Shown here: one piece after another, positions 44,301 through 57,700 of the stretch
Numbering within the stretch: position 1 is the stretch's first letter
Layout of the letters: each line of letters opens with the position of its first letter
Source of the DNA: Persicaria tinctoria
Lineage: Eukaryota > Streptophyta > Magnoliopsida > Caryophyllales > Polygonaceae
Reading direction: 5' to 3'
Assembly: GCA_037127255.1 (NCBI GenBank)
Contig: JBANSL010000013.1
Span: forward strand, 64,111,688 to 64,175,687
DNA length: 64,000 nt
Notes under the pieces: model-generated
Told to the model about the DNA's origin: nothing
Databases searched by the model: none
Seen by the model: only the letters and a program-made list of their open reading frames with translations
Position numbers and translations under genes: made by a program

Positions 44301-46730
44301 TCAACATCAATCTAATTTTCATGAGTAAGATATTTCAAGGTGATAGAAAGAGGGAAGGATCACACTATGAGGGACCTAGCTCGAGAGGGAATCAGCAATA
44401 ATGCAAGCAAGGTATAAATTCGCACAAGTCACAACTAATGGTCCTACATGATACTAAAGGCTCAACATGACATTCGATATATACATGCGCTTGAATTACC
44501 AACACATCGATGCGCAAGAAATCATATTAACATAGCTCGTAGGTATAGAAGCATGGAAGGAATATAACAATTCATAATGCAAGCCTACGCAATAGGCAAT
44601 ATGACTAGCATACAAGGTATGCATTCCAACTCAACAACCGTTTGAATAAGGTATGCATTTACCAAGACATCACGTCAAATAGCATTATCACAATTGAACT
44701 ACTAATTTAGTCAACAAACCACGGGTAACATCGACTAATCATGCAGGGAAAATCATCTTACGACATTCGTACAAGGGAAGTGTAGCACACTATCATGGTC
44801 CTAATCTAGGGGAAGACAATAACTATATACAGACACTTATCATGCAATTCATGCTTCAAATCAGTCGTTAGTACGGCCAATACAACAGGTCAATTAGACA
44901 TACAAAGGCGACATATAATCAGGACAAGAAGCAAGATGCAACACGGGACCTAAGTAATGGGGCAAGCATGGGTACAGAATGTCATACAACCACAAATTTA
45001 CATTAAGGATCATCATCTTAACATGTACTGGGAATTACGTATCATATAAGGCATGTTGACATCAAGTTATAACACATATTCATCAAGTATGTAACTCACT
45101 CTATCATGACACTAGAACTGAACGATCACACTATTATGAACCTATTTACAGGGAGAACATTAATTATGCGACTTCCTACACATGACATTTACATTCATGC
45201 ATTGGTATGACGATGCAACATACTGAGTAGGGCATGATGGGATGATAGAGACATAACACGTGTAACTTGGACTCACACAATGGCCATCATGAACATTATA
45301 GCATGCATTCATCAAGACTCAATTATACCACATATTCCCCATCCAACGCAACTAATCACACAACAATATCAAGTGAAAACAACCAACAATCATTAATCTG
45401 ATGAATACAAAATAGATGGGCATGTTGTAGATTCTTGTCATAAAACGAGTAATAAGCATCAAGGCTTCATCCACTAGTATGCTAAAGATATCATTTACAG
45501 GCATTCATACGAAGAAGAGTTTATCACACTATCATGGACCTAACCCAGGAGAAAACAATTATCATGTAGGTTTATATCATGTGGTTTATATGCTTCCAAT
45601 CAATCATTAGTACAATTAATATAATAAGTCAAGTAGGCATGCTATGACAACGTAATCACGATAGAGAGTGAGACATAACACGAGACTTGATCAATGTAAC
45701 TAATCACAGATGTAATAACATGAGCAACATTTTACAATTAAGCATTTTGCAAGATACATGCAGGAGGTTACAAAATCATGTCATGCAGTTCAGAGAGAGT
45801 CACCATTACAACCGGACAGAGATCCCTAAGGGCAACCATTGACCTTCCCGAACTGACTCATCACCCCTATTTCTCGTGGGACCTTGGTACGTACGACTCT
45901 TTGTGGTAAGAAAACCTCGGTTGATCATCATAAGAATCAAGGAAGACAACCCCGGAAACACCTTACTTTTGACTCAAAATGACATCAAGGACTATCTTCC
46001 AATACTCACTCAGACAACCTCCATATACATACATGAGTTTCTGACGCAATGTGTTTACCAACCCGATTCCGATGAAAGATACTGACATCCGGGAGAAAGA
46101 CTCGATAGAACCGTCAAAGGGTTAACAAACATAGTGGAAGGGGCTATTTCACACAAGCTGGGTTGACCACATAGAATTAAGGGTACTCCCACTATCCCGT
46201 TTGTACAGATCAGTCGAAACACATTTAATTGTTAGGCATACCAATCAGACTTTAGCAGATCAAGCACTCAGCATAGAATTAGTCAATGACAATTATAATG
46301 AACTCCTTCGAGGGAGGTCATACTCAGTCTCAATATATAAAGCACATCAAGCTATCTAATGTCGCTCTTCAAGGAGCGACTGACCGGAGGGGCAAAAACC
46401 TCGCGATCCTACCTAACTCGCCACTCCAACCACCTTGGTGCAATCTCCTTGGAGTCTTCCGGACCCTCTGTAAAGAGCAAGCTAGTATTTTGCCTACCGT
46501 TCCCAACTACACCCAATAGGGGGGGTCTAGCGCCTTTACTACCCAATCGTGTCCCCGTTTTGTCGATTCTCCTTTTTTATTACAACTCGAGTTCATTACT
46601 TAGTCCAATTTTAGTTAAGCACATTAAATTCATTTTGCCCCTCTAAATCCTTTTCAAAAAGTCCTTGAAACTCGTGGGCGGTTTTCAAAACACACACTCG
46701 ACCCTTGTGTACCCGAATTGCACAACCTAA
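41305..46730 (-). other. non-coding interior of X
   Basis: About 5.4 kb rich in CATCA/ATCAT on the plus strand, no frame above 100 codons and no gag, RT, RNase H or integrase motif on either strand. Colinear conserved blocks are shared with Y: 41320-41530 with 54725-54930, the region near 43080-43220 with 57550-57690, 45820-45900 with 58590-58670, and the leader after 46290. Conservation without coding suggests RNA-level function. Confidence 0.7.
46303..46380 (-). ncRNA. paired leader hairpins of X
   Basis: Two hairpins in the RNA leader. CTCC-TTCGAG-GGAG at 46303-46316, and the perfect GTCGCTC-TTCAAG-GAGCGAC at 46361-46380 (plus-strand letters). Y has two hairpins with the same two loops and different stems. 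Candidate packaging or dimerisation element; no experimental basis here. Confidence 0.5.
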
Positions 46731-46742
46731 GCTCTGATACCA
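46731..46742 (-). other. primer-binding site of X
   Basis: TGGTATCAGAGC on the minus strand, four bases from the LTR. This is the standard plant initiator-Met-tRNA primer site. Confidence 0.95.
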
Positions 46743-46746
46743 TCTT

Positions 46747-49594
46747 TGTAACGGCCCGGAATTATGATTTCCGGGTTACGTTTCAAGGGATAAAACCCCT
46801 TGTTCGGATCTTGCAATTCAGGTACGGGTTGAGTTTTAAAACAAAATATTTGTACTAAAAGAAGGGATTTCGAACCCTTAAAGATCGCGGATCCATTGGA
46901 GATCAAATACCTGCCTTAGTCTAATCGTGAAATCGAGCGAAAGCAAAAATAAGGTTGAGTTTAAATACCATCCGAAAGGGAGTATTAAAAGAGAGGAAGT
47001 GTGGTGGTCTCTCAACCTCTCGATCTAACGCCAAAAGTCTGAACCCGCCAAGCATCCACATAAGCAACGATAACGGCTAGTGATTACCTGAATCTAAAAA
47101 AAATGAGGGGGATCTGGGTCAATCATCAGGTCACTCATGCGCGTATGTAAACACACTCTGAGAGGCATATAATAAGCATCCTACTCTTAAGATGAAATGC
47201 GTAATGCCATGCGTAAATTAAATCACGTATATATATTGACAGTTTAATATAATGCAGAAAGCGATAAATGGATCCACACAGAATGCCAAGTGGCATGTCC
47301 CTCTCGTACCTCCACCCCCCTTCCGATAGGGCGGACACTGGCCAGTTCGGTGCTATAGCATAGCAAATTCCTCGTGGTGGTGCACAACCCACGGCATCAT
47401 CATATCATATCATATCATATCATCGCTTGCCCGATGGTGTTGGGCTATCATATCATGCTCATATAGACTCGATTGACCCAGGGTACCCGATGAGGCTGGG
47501 CTACCCTATGACCCTAGCAAAGACTCTAGGACTATCACAGATAACGGCCGTTCTCTTGCAAGGACATATAGCAATCATATGATTTTCATTTTAGCTCCTA
47601 AGCATGATTCTAAGTCGTATGGTGCATGGACACTAGCCTACTATATAACACCCAGTGCATAGAGCGCCCATCATGAGTAAGTTCAAAGAACTTACCTGGA
47701 GTAGCAGATCAGCAAGATGAAAAGCAGCAAGATATAAGCAAGCAGGTTACAGATCACCTAGCAATTATTAATAAATATGCATAAGTAAACTGCACAAAAC
47801 GGGATCCATTTACCACTACATAACATGCCCACCAATCCATTAATCATAGCATCATCAACATTCTTTATCTCAACTTATGGCAACATCTTATATCATCTTA
47901 TTCCATTGTCATTTCCATAACTGACTCAATCATACTTCAATCCATAAAATCTCACTCGCTAGTCCAGTTGTTAGCCAAAACAATTACTTCAAGTTTATAC
48001 TTAGCCATTTCTAATTTATAAAATATTTAATCTTTAAAAATACTTTCAAAAAAAATCCATTTAAATAATCCCGACATACTTTACTTTAATTAAAATCACC
48101 ATTCTAGGGATTTAAGTAACTTTCAACCGTTACAAAATAATTCAATTTATATACTTTAAAACCGACCCCTTTTTAAATACCGACACACAAATCAATTTCT
48201 GAATAATCAATTATCGGAAATCGGTTAAACAATTAATTAATAAATTAAATAAATAAATATATAACGAATAACCCGAACCGAACCAACGCTTTTAACCCAA
48301 ACCGAACCGAACCCGCTAAACCTCAACCAACCCGGTTCAATTCCAAAACAAAATAACACAAAGGAGGTGGGCCCCGCGCTGACTGGGCATGAAGGGTGGG
48401 ACCCGTGTTCCATCTTCCTCCTCCAACTTCGAAGGAATCTGCAGCTCCCGCCTGCTGCTCGACGCTGGCCGCCTCGGACAGCCCTGCCAGTGCGCCTGGA
48501 CTCGCCCCGCTCGGACGCTGCTCGCACCGCTCTCGCAGACTCACCCTCGCTCGACCCTCACATCAGCTGCGCCCCGCCCACAGCGCCTCACTCGACCCTC
48601 CTCGCACACGCTGTCCCTCTCGCCCGCCGCGCTGCCCTCGAGCTCGCCGGAGCTCTCGAGCTCTCCCGACTCCCCGCACACAGCTCTCGCTCACTCGCCA
48701 CTCGCCCATAGCCCGACCCAAGGACCGAATCGATTCAAAACAGAGAAGGGAAAGGTGGAAGCTCACCGAGGGGGTTCGCGACTTCGGAGCTCTCGATCGG
48801 AGTTCTGGGCGTCGTCGGAGGCTCGCGATGGCTCGTCGGACCTACACCGGACATTGGTGAGTGGGATGGAGGAGCTCGGGGGTGATTTGGATCGGAAACG
48901 AAGGAGAACGGCTTACCGGAAGATTGTTCGCGCTCGAACAGGGGAAAGGGCTTCGGTGGTGGTGCTGGGGAGTTCCTGGGCGGAGGTGATGGACGTCGGA
49001 GAGGTCCCTCGGCCTGCTGCCGCTTCTGCTCATCGAGGATTGCGGAGGTGGAGGCTGGTGATGCCGTGAACGGGACCGACGCCGATGGAGGAAGGTGATG
49101 TTAGGAGACGTGGAGATGGTGAAGGCGTGGTGGTGATGGTAAAGTGACGATGGTGGTGATGGTCAGCAAGGGAATGGAGGGAGAGGGAGTTGGTGAATGT
49201 GATGGTGATGAGGGTGATGTGAATGCAGAATGACGGGGAGAGGGATGACTTTTGAAGATGTATGGTGGGGTGAGGGAGTTGGTGAGGGTAATGTGTTGAA
49301 TTGGTTAAACAAATACCCGGATATAAATCACGAATACGCGAATTTTGAACCCCGAAATTAGTTCGTGATAGTTAGTTTCTTTGAATCTCGTTTTCTCGAT
49401 TAATTAGATTTATAAAATCGAAAAGGATAACACACCACGATAATTATTTTGAATTTTTGAGGTAAAAGAACGGAAATTGTTCGTTAAATTTATACTCCGG
49501 TCGGAATCCGCTAAACAAGTTTTAAAACCGACTTAATTTCATTTTTAATTCTCTTATTCCAGAAAATTAGGATTTGAAAATCCGAGCCTTTACA
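46747..49594 (-). repeat. right LTR of X (5' LTR by transcription)
   Basis: 2848 bp, identical to the left LTR by eye except C at 48611 where the left has T at 40284. Confidence 0.95.
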
Positions 49595-50202
49595 TAACTA
49601 ATAAACCCTTATATTAACTAATAAATTCTTATTAGAATGCTCTAAGAGTATGTTTTGAGTAAAACTCATATAAGTAGCTAATAAAACCTTATATTAAGTA
49701 ATAAATTCTTATTATTATACTATAACAGTATGTTTTGAGTAAAAATCATATAAGTAGCTAATAAAACCTTATATTAAATAACAAATTCTTATTATAATAC
49801 TATAAGTGTATGTTTTGAAGAAAACTCATATAAGTAACTAATAAAACCTTATATTACCTAATAAATTCTTATTACAATACTCTAAAAGTATGTTTTGATT
49901 AAAACTCATATAAGTAGCTAATAAAACCATATATTAAGTAATAAATTCTTGTTATAATACTATAAGAATATGTTTTGAGTAAAACTCATATAAGTAGCAA
50001 ATAAAATCCTATATTAAGTAACAAATTCTTATTATAATACTATAAGGTTAAGTTTTGAAGAAAACTCATATAAGTAACTAATAAAACGTTTTATTAACTA
50101 ATAAATTCTTATTAGAATACTTTAAGAGTATGTTTTGAGTAAAACTCATATAAGTAGCTAATAAAACCTTATATTAAGTAACAAATTCTTATTATAATAC
50201 TA

Positions 50203-50548
50203 CTCCCTCCGTTTACTTTTTATTGACGTTTTGAGATAAAACACATAATTTAAGAAAATGCAAACTAATGGAGTTTCAATTAATAGCCGGCCAAAGCAAG
50301 TACTTAGCTGACTCTGCAACTTCTTTGCAATTAATGCTCATCCCACGCTTTCAATTTTTTTTAATCTAAAAGAATTCAAATTTGGGCTGTAAGAAAATTT
50401 TCAATACAATTTGTACTATGTAGTAATTAAGTTTCAATTAATAGCTGGCCAAAACAAAGTACTCCATTCACACAATTTGCTCTAGCGACAATTAATTAGC
50501 CAAAGCCCAAAAAACTTCAAAACGTCATATAAATGTAAACGGAGGGAG
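50203..50548. mobile_element. Stowaway-type MITE, copy 2 (346 bp)
   Basis: Same ends, same length and same position in the monomer as the copy at 36835-37180, with a few substitutions. The right end GTAAACGGAGGGAG is better preserved here. Confidence 0.9.
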
Positions 50549-51550
50549 TATAAGAGTATGTTTTGAGTAAAACTCATATAAGTAGCTAATAAAACCTTAT
50601 ATTAAGTAACAAATTCTTATTATAATACTATTAGGGTATGTTTTGAAGAAAACTCATATAAGTAACTAATAAAACCTTATATTACCTAATAAATTCTTAT
50701 TAGAATACTCTAAAAGTATGTTTTGAGTAAAACTCATATAAGTTGCTAATAAAACCTTATATTAAGTAATAAATTCTTATTATAATACTATAAGAGTATG
50801 TTTTGAGTAAAAATCATATAAGTAGCTAATAAAACCTTATATTAAGTAACAAATTCTTATTATAATACTATAAGGGTAGGTTTTGAAGAAAACTCATATA
50901 AGTAACTAATAAAACCTTATATTACCTAATAAATTCTTATTAGAATACTCAAAAAGTATGTTTTGAGTAAAACTCATATAAGTGGCTAATAAAACCTTAT
51001 ATTTAGTAATAAATTCTAATTATAATACTATAAGAGTATGTTTTGAGTAAAAATCTTATAAGTAGCTAATAAAACCTTATATTAAGTAACAAATTCTTAT
51101 TATAATACTATAAGGGTATGTTTTGAAGAAAACTCATATAAGTAACTAATAAAACCTTATATTACCTAATAAATTCTTATTAGAATACTCTAAAAGTATG
51201 TTTTGAGTAAAACTCATATAAGTAGCTAATAAAACCTTATATTAAGTAATAAATTCTTGTTATAATACTATAAGAATATGTTTTGATTAAAACTGATATA
51301 AGTAGCAAATAAAATCATATATTAGGTAACAAATTCTTATTATAATAATATAAGGTTAAGTTTTGAAGAAAACTCATATAAGTAACTAATAAAACGTTTT
51401 ATTAACCAATAAATTCTTATTAGAATACTCTAAGAGTATGTTTTGAGTAAAACTCATATAATTAGCTAATAAAACCTCATATTAAGTAACTAATTCTTAT
51501 TATAATACTATAAGGGTATGTTTTGAAGAAAACTCATATAAGTAACTAAT

Positions 51551-51555
51551 AAAAC
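51551..51555. repeat. target-site duplication AAAAC of element Y (left)
   Basis: AAAAC matches 62768-62772 exactly, directly outside both LTRs. Confidence 0.95.
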
Positions 51556-54500
51556 TGTAACGGCCCGGGATTATGATTCCCGAGTTACGTTTCGAGGGAT
51601 GAAACCCCTCGTTAGGATCTTGCACTCCGAGTACAGGTTGAAGGTTTGAAACCGAAGGGTTGTAGTTTAAAGCGGGATTTCGCACCCAAATCTGGAAGGT
51701 CCGTTGGAGACCCCGGGGTAAACCCCTGTACCTGTCCTAAGTCTACAACGCGAGAAATCCTTTATCATGCAAGGGCATAAGTTCTGAAAATGATACAACC
51801 AGTTCCACGGCAGAGCCGGGTCAAAACAGAGTATAAGTAGGGAGAATCCCAAAAGCATGAATCTGGTGAAGTCAAATTTCAACACTCACTCTCCGCCATA
51901 TGAATAGACCTCGTCATAACAGCACAAAATCAAGTAGTGTATCGGGTACCTGAAACTATACCACCAAGTCAGGCCAAGAGTCCGCCCGCGGGTCCTCTGA
52001 CCGCGCTGAGGACATATAATAAGCCTATACCTAGAATAAAGGATGCCTTCATGCATTACTGGAATATTAACCACACTATCATGTTCCTAATTCATATGTG
52101 CATAATATTAAGTAAGGCCTTAACAAAGAATACCAAGTGGTATATCCCTCTTCTACCACCACCCCCCTTACAGATAGGGTGGAGACTGGCCAGTTCGATG
52201 TTACAATCATATCGAATCTCATCATCATATCATATCTCATCATCATATCATATCTCATCATCATATCATATCTCATGCCCATCTCGTATCTCGTGATATA
52301 TATAAATGACTCGAGGAGGACAACACCCGATGAAGCTGGGCTGCCCTATGACCCTAGCAAGGACTCTAGGACTCACAGATAACGGCCGTTCTGTATTCAA
52401 ACGCATACAGAATAAGGATGCTCATTCGTAAATGCAATTCCTAAGCATGATACTACATGAGATGCTCTTATGCATATGCAACACCTACATACTATATGAC
52501 ACATCAGGCAGGAGGTACTGGTTACTGAGTAAGCCCCGGAGGTACTTACCTGGCTAGGAGATCGACAAAAGAAGAATCCAGCACACAGTTGTCACGATCA
52601 CAAAGTATCACCTAAGTACATAATGACAATACACATAAGTCTACATCCAACTATTAAGCACTCAAACACACCTCAATCAATAGAACAAGTAACCTATTAT
52701 GAAAGTCATTTCATCGCATCATCCGCTCTCCAAGACCACATCGTTCTCCATAAATCATTCAACCAATTTCCGCAAGTTCATATACATCAATTCAGCATAT
52801 ACCTCAACGGTTCATCAAAATCATAAGACATAATTTGTGTGATATAAAATCCTACTAGATCGTCATAATTATCCAACATTTAATCTCATATAATAATTCA
52901 TCACAAGTCATGCTATTAGTCATACATATCATACTGTTAGTCAAACGATCATAATATCATGCTAGTTAGTCTTTGAATAAGTCTTATTCCCAAGTTAGTT
53001 TCAAAACCGTTTCGAATCCCAGTTAGATAGTTAAGTATTCCGACCATTGAAAATACTCGCCAAATTCTCTTTTAAATCTATTTATTAGATTACTTTCCAA
53101 TCTTAAAATTCGTTTCCAAATTCTTTACAAATCTTTAAGTCCCAATAATATATTTTAAATCTCAATAGTATTATATGATATTTTAAATACCATTTATTAA
53201 ACACCTTTATAAATTATTTTCAAATCCCCTAATATCCCGACCATTTTCATTTAATAAACCAACCCCTTTTTTTTTTATAATTCTCCCAAAATAATATTTT
53301 ATCTTTATTTTAATCACCACTAACTAATTAGATAAGTAAACGGTTAAACCCGAACCGAACCAAACCGAACCCGCAATATAAACTCTCAACCCGGTTTGCT
53401 TAAATTAATAACAAAAGAGGTGGGCTCCGTGCTGACTGGGCATGCCCCACGCTGACTGGGCATGGAGGGAGGGACCCGCCCGCTTCTTCTTCTTCATCAA
53501 ATTGGAACGCAGAGGCAGCTCCCGGCCGTTGCTCCTCGCGACGCCGCTCGACACCGATCGGAGAAGAAGGCTCGCCGGCGGCTGCTCGTTCCAGCACCTC
53601 AACGCCGCTGTCTCCGGTCTCGCTCACTGCCCAGTTGCTCACTCGCCTGAACCTCGCTCCTCGCATACGCAGCTCACGCTCACGACCTCGCCGCTCCCGA
53701 GCTCGCCGGAGCTCTCGAGCACACAACATCGTCCCGCACTCAGCTCACCCTCTCTTCCCGACCAATAACAATATGAAACAAAGGATCGAACGAAACAAAT
53801 GAAATGAACGAAGCTCACCGAGGTGTTCGCGACTTCGGAGCTCTCGAATGGAGTCCTGGGCTTTGTCGGTGGCCCGCGATGGCTCGTCGGACCTGCGTCG
53901 GACATGGGTGATTGTGATTGAAGAGCTCGGGGGTGATTCCGATCGAAAACAAGTGAGAACGGCTTACCGGAAGTTTGTTTCGAGAACGAATCGGGCGACA
54001 ACCTTGGTTGTGGGAACAGGGGACAAGGGAGGTCATCGGAGCTGCGGTGGCTCGGGTGGCTGCTCCTGGTGGCTCCGAGGGGTACTGCTGCTACCGCTGG
54101 TGGCTTCGAGGTGGAAGGAGGGACGAGGAATCGGTGGCGGCAATGGAGATTATGATCGAAGATGGTGACGCCGATGGTGGTGATGAAGATGGAGATGGAG
54201 AGATTGAAGTTGGTGATGAAGCATCATGGTGATGGGGAGGGAACGGTGAAGCCGAGAGAGGGCGGGAGTGATGGTGAAGCGTGTGAAGGAGGGAGCAGGT
54301 GATGATGGTGAATGGTGAATGACGGGGTAACCTTCCAAGAGGTATGGTGAGGGAGTTGGTGAGGGTAGAGTGTGAAAATGGGTAAACATTTACCCGGAAA
54401 TAAATTCCAAATACGCGAATTTTGAATCCCGAAATTAGTTTCTGAATGTTAGTTTTCCCGACTCTTGCTTCCTCGATCAATTAGATTTTTAAAATAGACA

Positions 54501-54673
54501 AGGATATCGTCATCTGATAATTATTTTCAATTTTCGAGGTGAAAGGATGGAAATCGTTCGTTAAATTTTATATTACGGTCGGAATCTGCTAAACGAGCTT
54601 TTAATTCGATTTAAATTCATTTTTAATTTCCTTTTTCCGAAAAAAATAGGATTTGAAAATCCGAGCCTTTACA
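51556..54673 (-). repeat. left LTR of Y (3' LTR by transcription)
   Basis: 3118 bp with no length change from the right LTR. Holds three copies of an 18-bp ATCTCATCATCATATCAT repeat (about 52215-52272), the AACGGCCGTT palindrome (52381-52390) and a CpG-rich block (about 53405-54240). Confidence 0.95.
52549..52553 (-). promoter_or_regulatory. splice-donor-like site in the Y LTR
   Basis: CCAG/GTAAGT on the minus strand, matching the site in X at 39368. Confidence 0.45.
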
Positions 54674-54710
54674 TCATCCACCTCTAAAAACAGGTCTCGT
54701 CCCCGAGACT
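54674..54710 (-). other. polypurine tract region of Y and adjacent palindrome
   Basis: Minus strand AGAGGTGGATGA before the 3' LTR, identical to X. GTCTCGTCCCCGAGAC follows at 54695-54710. Confidence 0.6.
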
Positions 54711-57700
54711 AAAATTATTTTAAAATAGGGGATGAAGTTTGAAATTGTTGAGTTCAAGGATCATGTCATTGATCCCGTAAGTATCTCATAAGTGCCCCTA
54801 TGAGATCCTCACAGTAGCGTTGTCATGATCATAATATCCCCATTAGACCGTAGTAAGAATGTGATATGGGCCCCTACCACATCCTTACTCCGACTCCTCG
54901 GTCATATCATAACTCAAAATATCACAACGTCCTCTTTAAAACACCGTTCAAAATTTCAAGTTCGGCATTAGTTAAAAGCATTCCTAACCTCTCTATTCAT
55001 CCTACCATCCAATTCTAAAGGCTAATCCCATATTCTCTTCCTAGGTTCTAAGACATTATCAAGGTTCAATAGTTCAATTTCTATCATTTCCATCATCAAG
55101 CATCATGTATATATACCGAATAACAATAGCACCTCACGTCTAATAGCATAACATAATCACCCCAAGAATAGCCACATAGCATAACATATCATTTCTAGCA
55201 TCGTATCATATATGGTAGAATTTATCACACCATCTCACGGAAGTTACACACCATATCAATCATATAAGCATGTTATATCCATCAGATAAGTACATCATAC
55301 TCATTCTAACTACCAAGCGTCATTGCATTAGAGGCAAACAACTGTTTCCGTACAGTAGCATTCAATCGAGTTCAGGGATAACTATGTTAGTACTAATAGT
55401 TCCCTATTGTCAACGACAACACATCAGAGAATCAACATCGTCTATAACATAGAATTCGCACAACATTTGACCCCCAAGTAAAGTATACACTAGATCACTA
55501 TCTCAGGAGAATCTGCCTTACACTACCAATCATGATGAGACACGACCACTACTCACCATCCCTTTCACTAAGACCAACTTCACCGAGGTCTACCAACTCA
55601 ATCCACTACCAGTTCTAGGCATCATTGTATCCTGCTCACAAATAACCCTTCTAGCCTCATAACTATTTGCAATCTAGGCCGAATACCCAAACCAACTACT
55701 AGGTATCTCAACTCCTATGTCATCAAGCCATCTAAGAGTCAATCCACTTCGACATCCCGATCTCAAGTCCTACCTTCCACTCGACTATTTAAAACTATCT
55801 CTCGGAGTTCCCAAATCACAAAATTCCCTCATTCCGACAAGCTGAACAACTCGATCTACTACCAAGACTCCACTTGAACATCATCCCCAAAAGAGACATC
55901 TCGAATCAACTTGCTAACCCAATCATACTTCCCACGCCAGTAACCACTCTCACTAACCATCCACCTCTAAGGACCCAAGTCATGCTGACCATCTCACACC
56001 TGACACCCCTGACCAATTCTAACGCAGATCCCAACTAGTGGTACTCCCAACCACGAATCACCATGACCCTCAAGCCGACCCATTCTAGATCCTCTTCCCA
56101 GCATACTCTACCATGACTAGTTCCCTCAACTCCGCATGTTTCTCCAAATTGCCTCAGATCGCGCTTCCTTAAACTTTGAAATCTGTACCACTTAATCCCT
56201 TATGTACCGATCATCATTTTCACCGAATTCCTATGACATCCTCGTCCGAATTTCCTAAGCACTGCAACTTCACCAACCTTCAAAAATCTCTCTAGCGTCC
56301 TCAATACCTTCTGCTTTGCCTAGTTCCCAAATCCATGCGCATAATCTCTCTATCTCAACCTTAAACCCACAGTCTTATTAGGAATCTAAACTACATCATT
56401 GCATAGCTACCAGCATTTCCTTGAAGATTCATCTCACATCCTCAATTACCTCAATAGCCACAATGAACTCCGCTCATAAATCTCGATTCATTCATTATGC
56501 CAAAATCCTCCAACAACGCATCTAGAGATCCTTCACTCATAAATTCCCCAAGCATTACCAATCCTACCTAAATAACCCCAAATACTCATCACACGAACAA
56601 CCCTGATATGAACAACCTAATATCCCGATCGATAGTTTCCCAAGCAACCTCATACTACTCTTCCTTGGAAATTCCTCAACCTCATCCCTTACCGAAATTG
56701 CTCCCACTCACAGCACACACCACCTAGTCCCAAATTCTACGATTCATCAGACGTTCCTTAACCGATCATCCTCGACTCCGCCCACGATCCGCTCCTAGAC
56801 TATCTAGACACCTTCCTTGGCACACCAATCTGTCTCACAACACCTCCCTTCAAGAATCCCCTGATCAACTCCTAGCTCGCCCATCTGCTTCTAGAACTAT
56901 CCTAACTACCTCTACCCAGACTCGATCTCAAGATCACCCTAAAGAAGCTAGTCTAGACCTCACCCAACCACTATCTTATACTACCCGCACACACTACCTG
57001 CCTAGACTACCACTTCTCACTAGGACATTTCCCTCAAAATCTCGACATACTAGCCTCACTCCCCACCTAAGACCTACCTGGAACCTCATCTATACTCACG
57101 AACCACTATCTTCGACACATCCCAACTCACTCGGCTCTACTCAAGCTAAAACATCATTCATGCACCCCATTTCACACGACCAAAGACCTAATCCGAATAC
57201 CTTAATCCACCTGCCACTTTCCAACCCGTCTCACTGAAGAATCTCACAACTCATGCCCAAGAAGAAGCACTACCAGACATATAACCCATAACCTACTCAG
57301 CAACAAGTCAGTATACCAAGCACCAAGGCACATCGTCATAGAAACAAGTTAGTTAGGCAATCATTGCTACCAATTCAGCACATCCGTCATCACACATTCA
57401 ACTATGTCAATTCTAGGCCTATCGCAAAACATCAATTCCGATTAGTATAGAAGAATCCACGATTTGAATTAAGAACGTCCTTCCTTGAGTCATCTAAGAG
57501 AATCACGTACACGTCTACCATCTTTCAAATGTGTTAGTCCTTTGTATACTTCTGGCGACGTCAGTCCTGTGGTCTATGGGTCATGGACCCATCACACTTC
57601 CGTTACGCTGCTATGGTGCCACTTGGTCGTCGGTCCTTTCTTGCATGTCGGCGCTCATCGAAGGATTGCAAGGGTTAGAAGTTACGGAGATAGGGGAGAG

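Larger units (their letters stand above)
38420..49594 (-). mobile_element. LARD-like LTR retrotransposon X (11.2 kb, non-coding)
   Basis: Two 2848-bp LTRs, a perfect TAACT duplication, a primer site complementary to initiator-Met tRNA next to the right LTR and a purine stretch next to the left one, so the element is transcribed on the minus strand. The 5479-bp interior has no gag or pol motif and no long frame. Long LTRs with a non-coding interior are the definition of LARDs, which use proteins of an autonomous relative (inferred to be a gypsy element). The LTRs show one difference by eye, so insertion is recent. Confidence 0.9.
49595..51555. repeat. satellite array segment 2
   Basis: Same 80-bp monomers and trimer order as segment 1, about 20 copies, interrupted by the second Stowaway copy. 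The stretch around the MITE matches the stretch around 36835 unit by unit, so the two segments share a duplicated block. Confidence 0.95.

Noticed and set aside
52079..52382. Repetitive frames in the Y LTR (SSYHI or RYDMMM patterns)
   Set aside because: Translations of an 18-bp tandem repeat on both strands, not genes.
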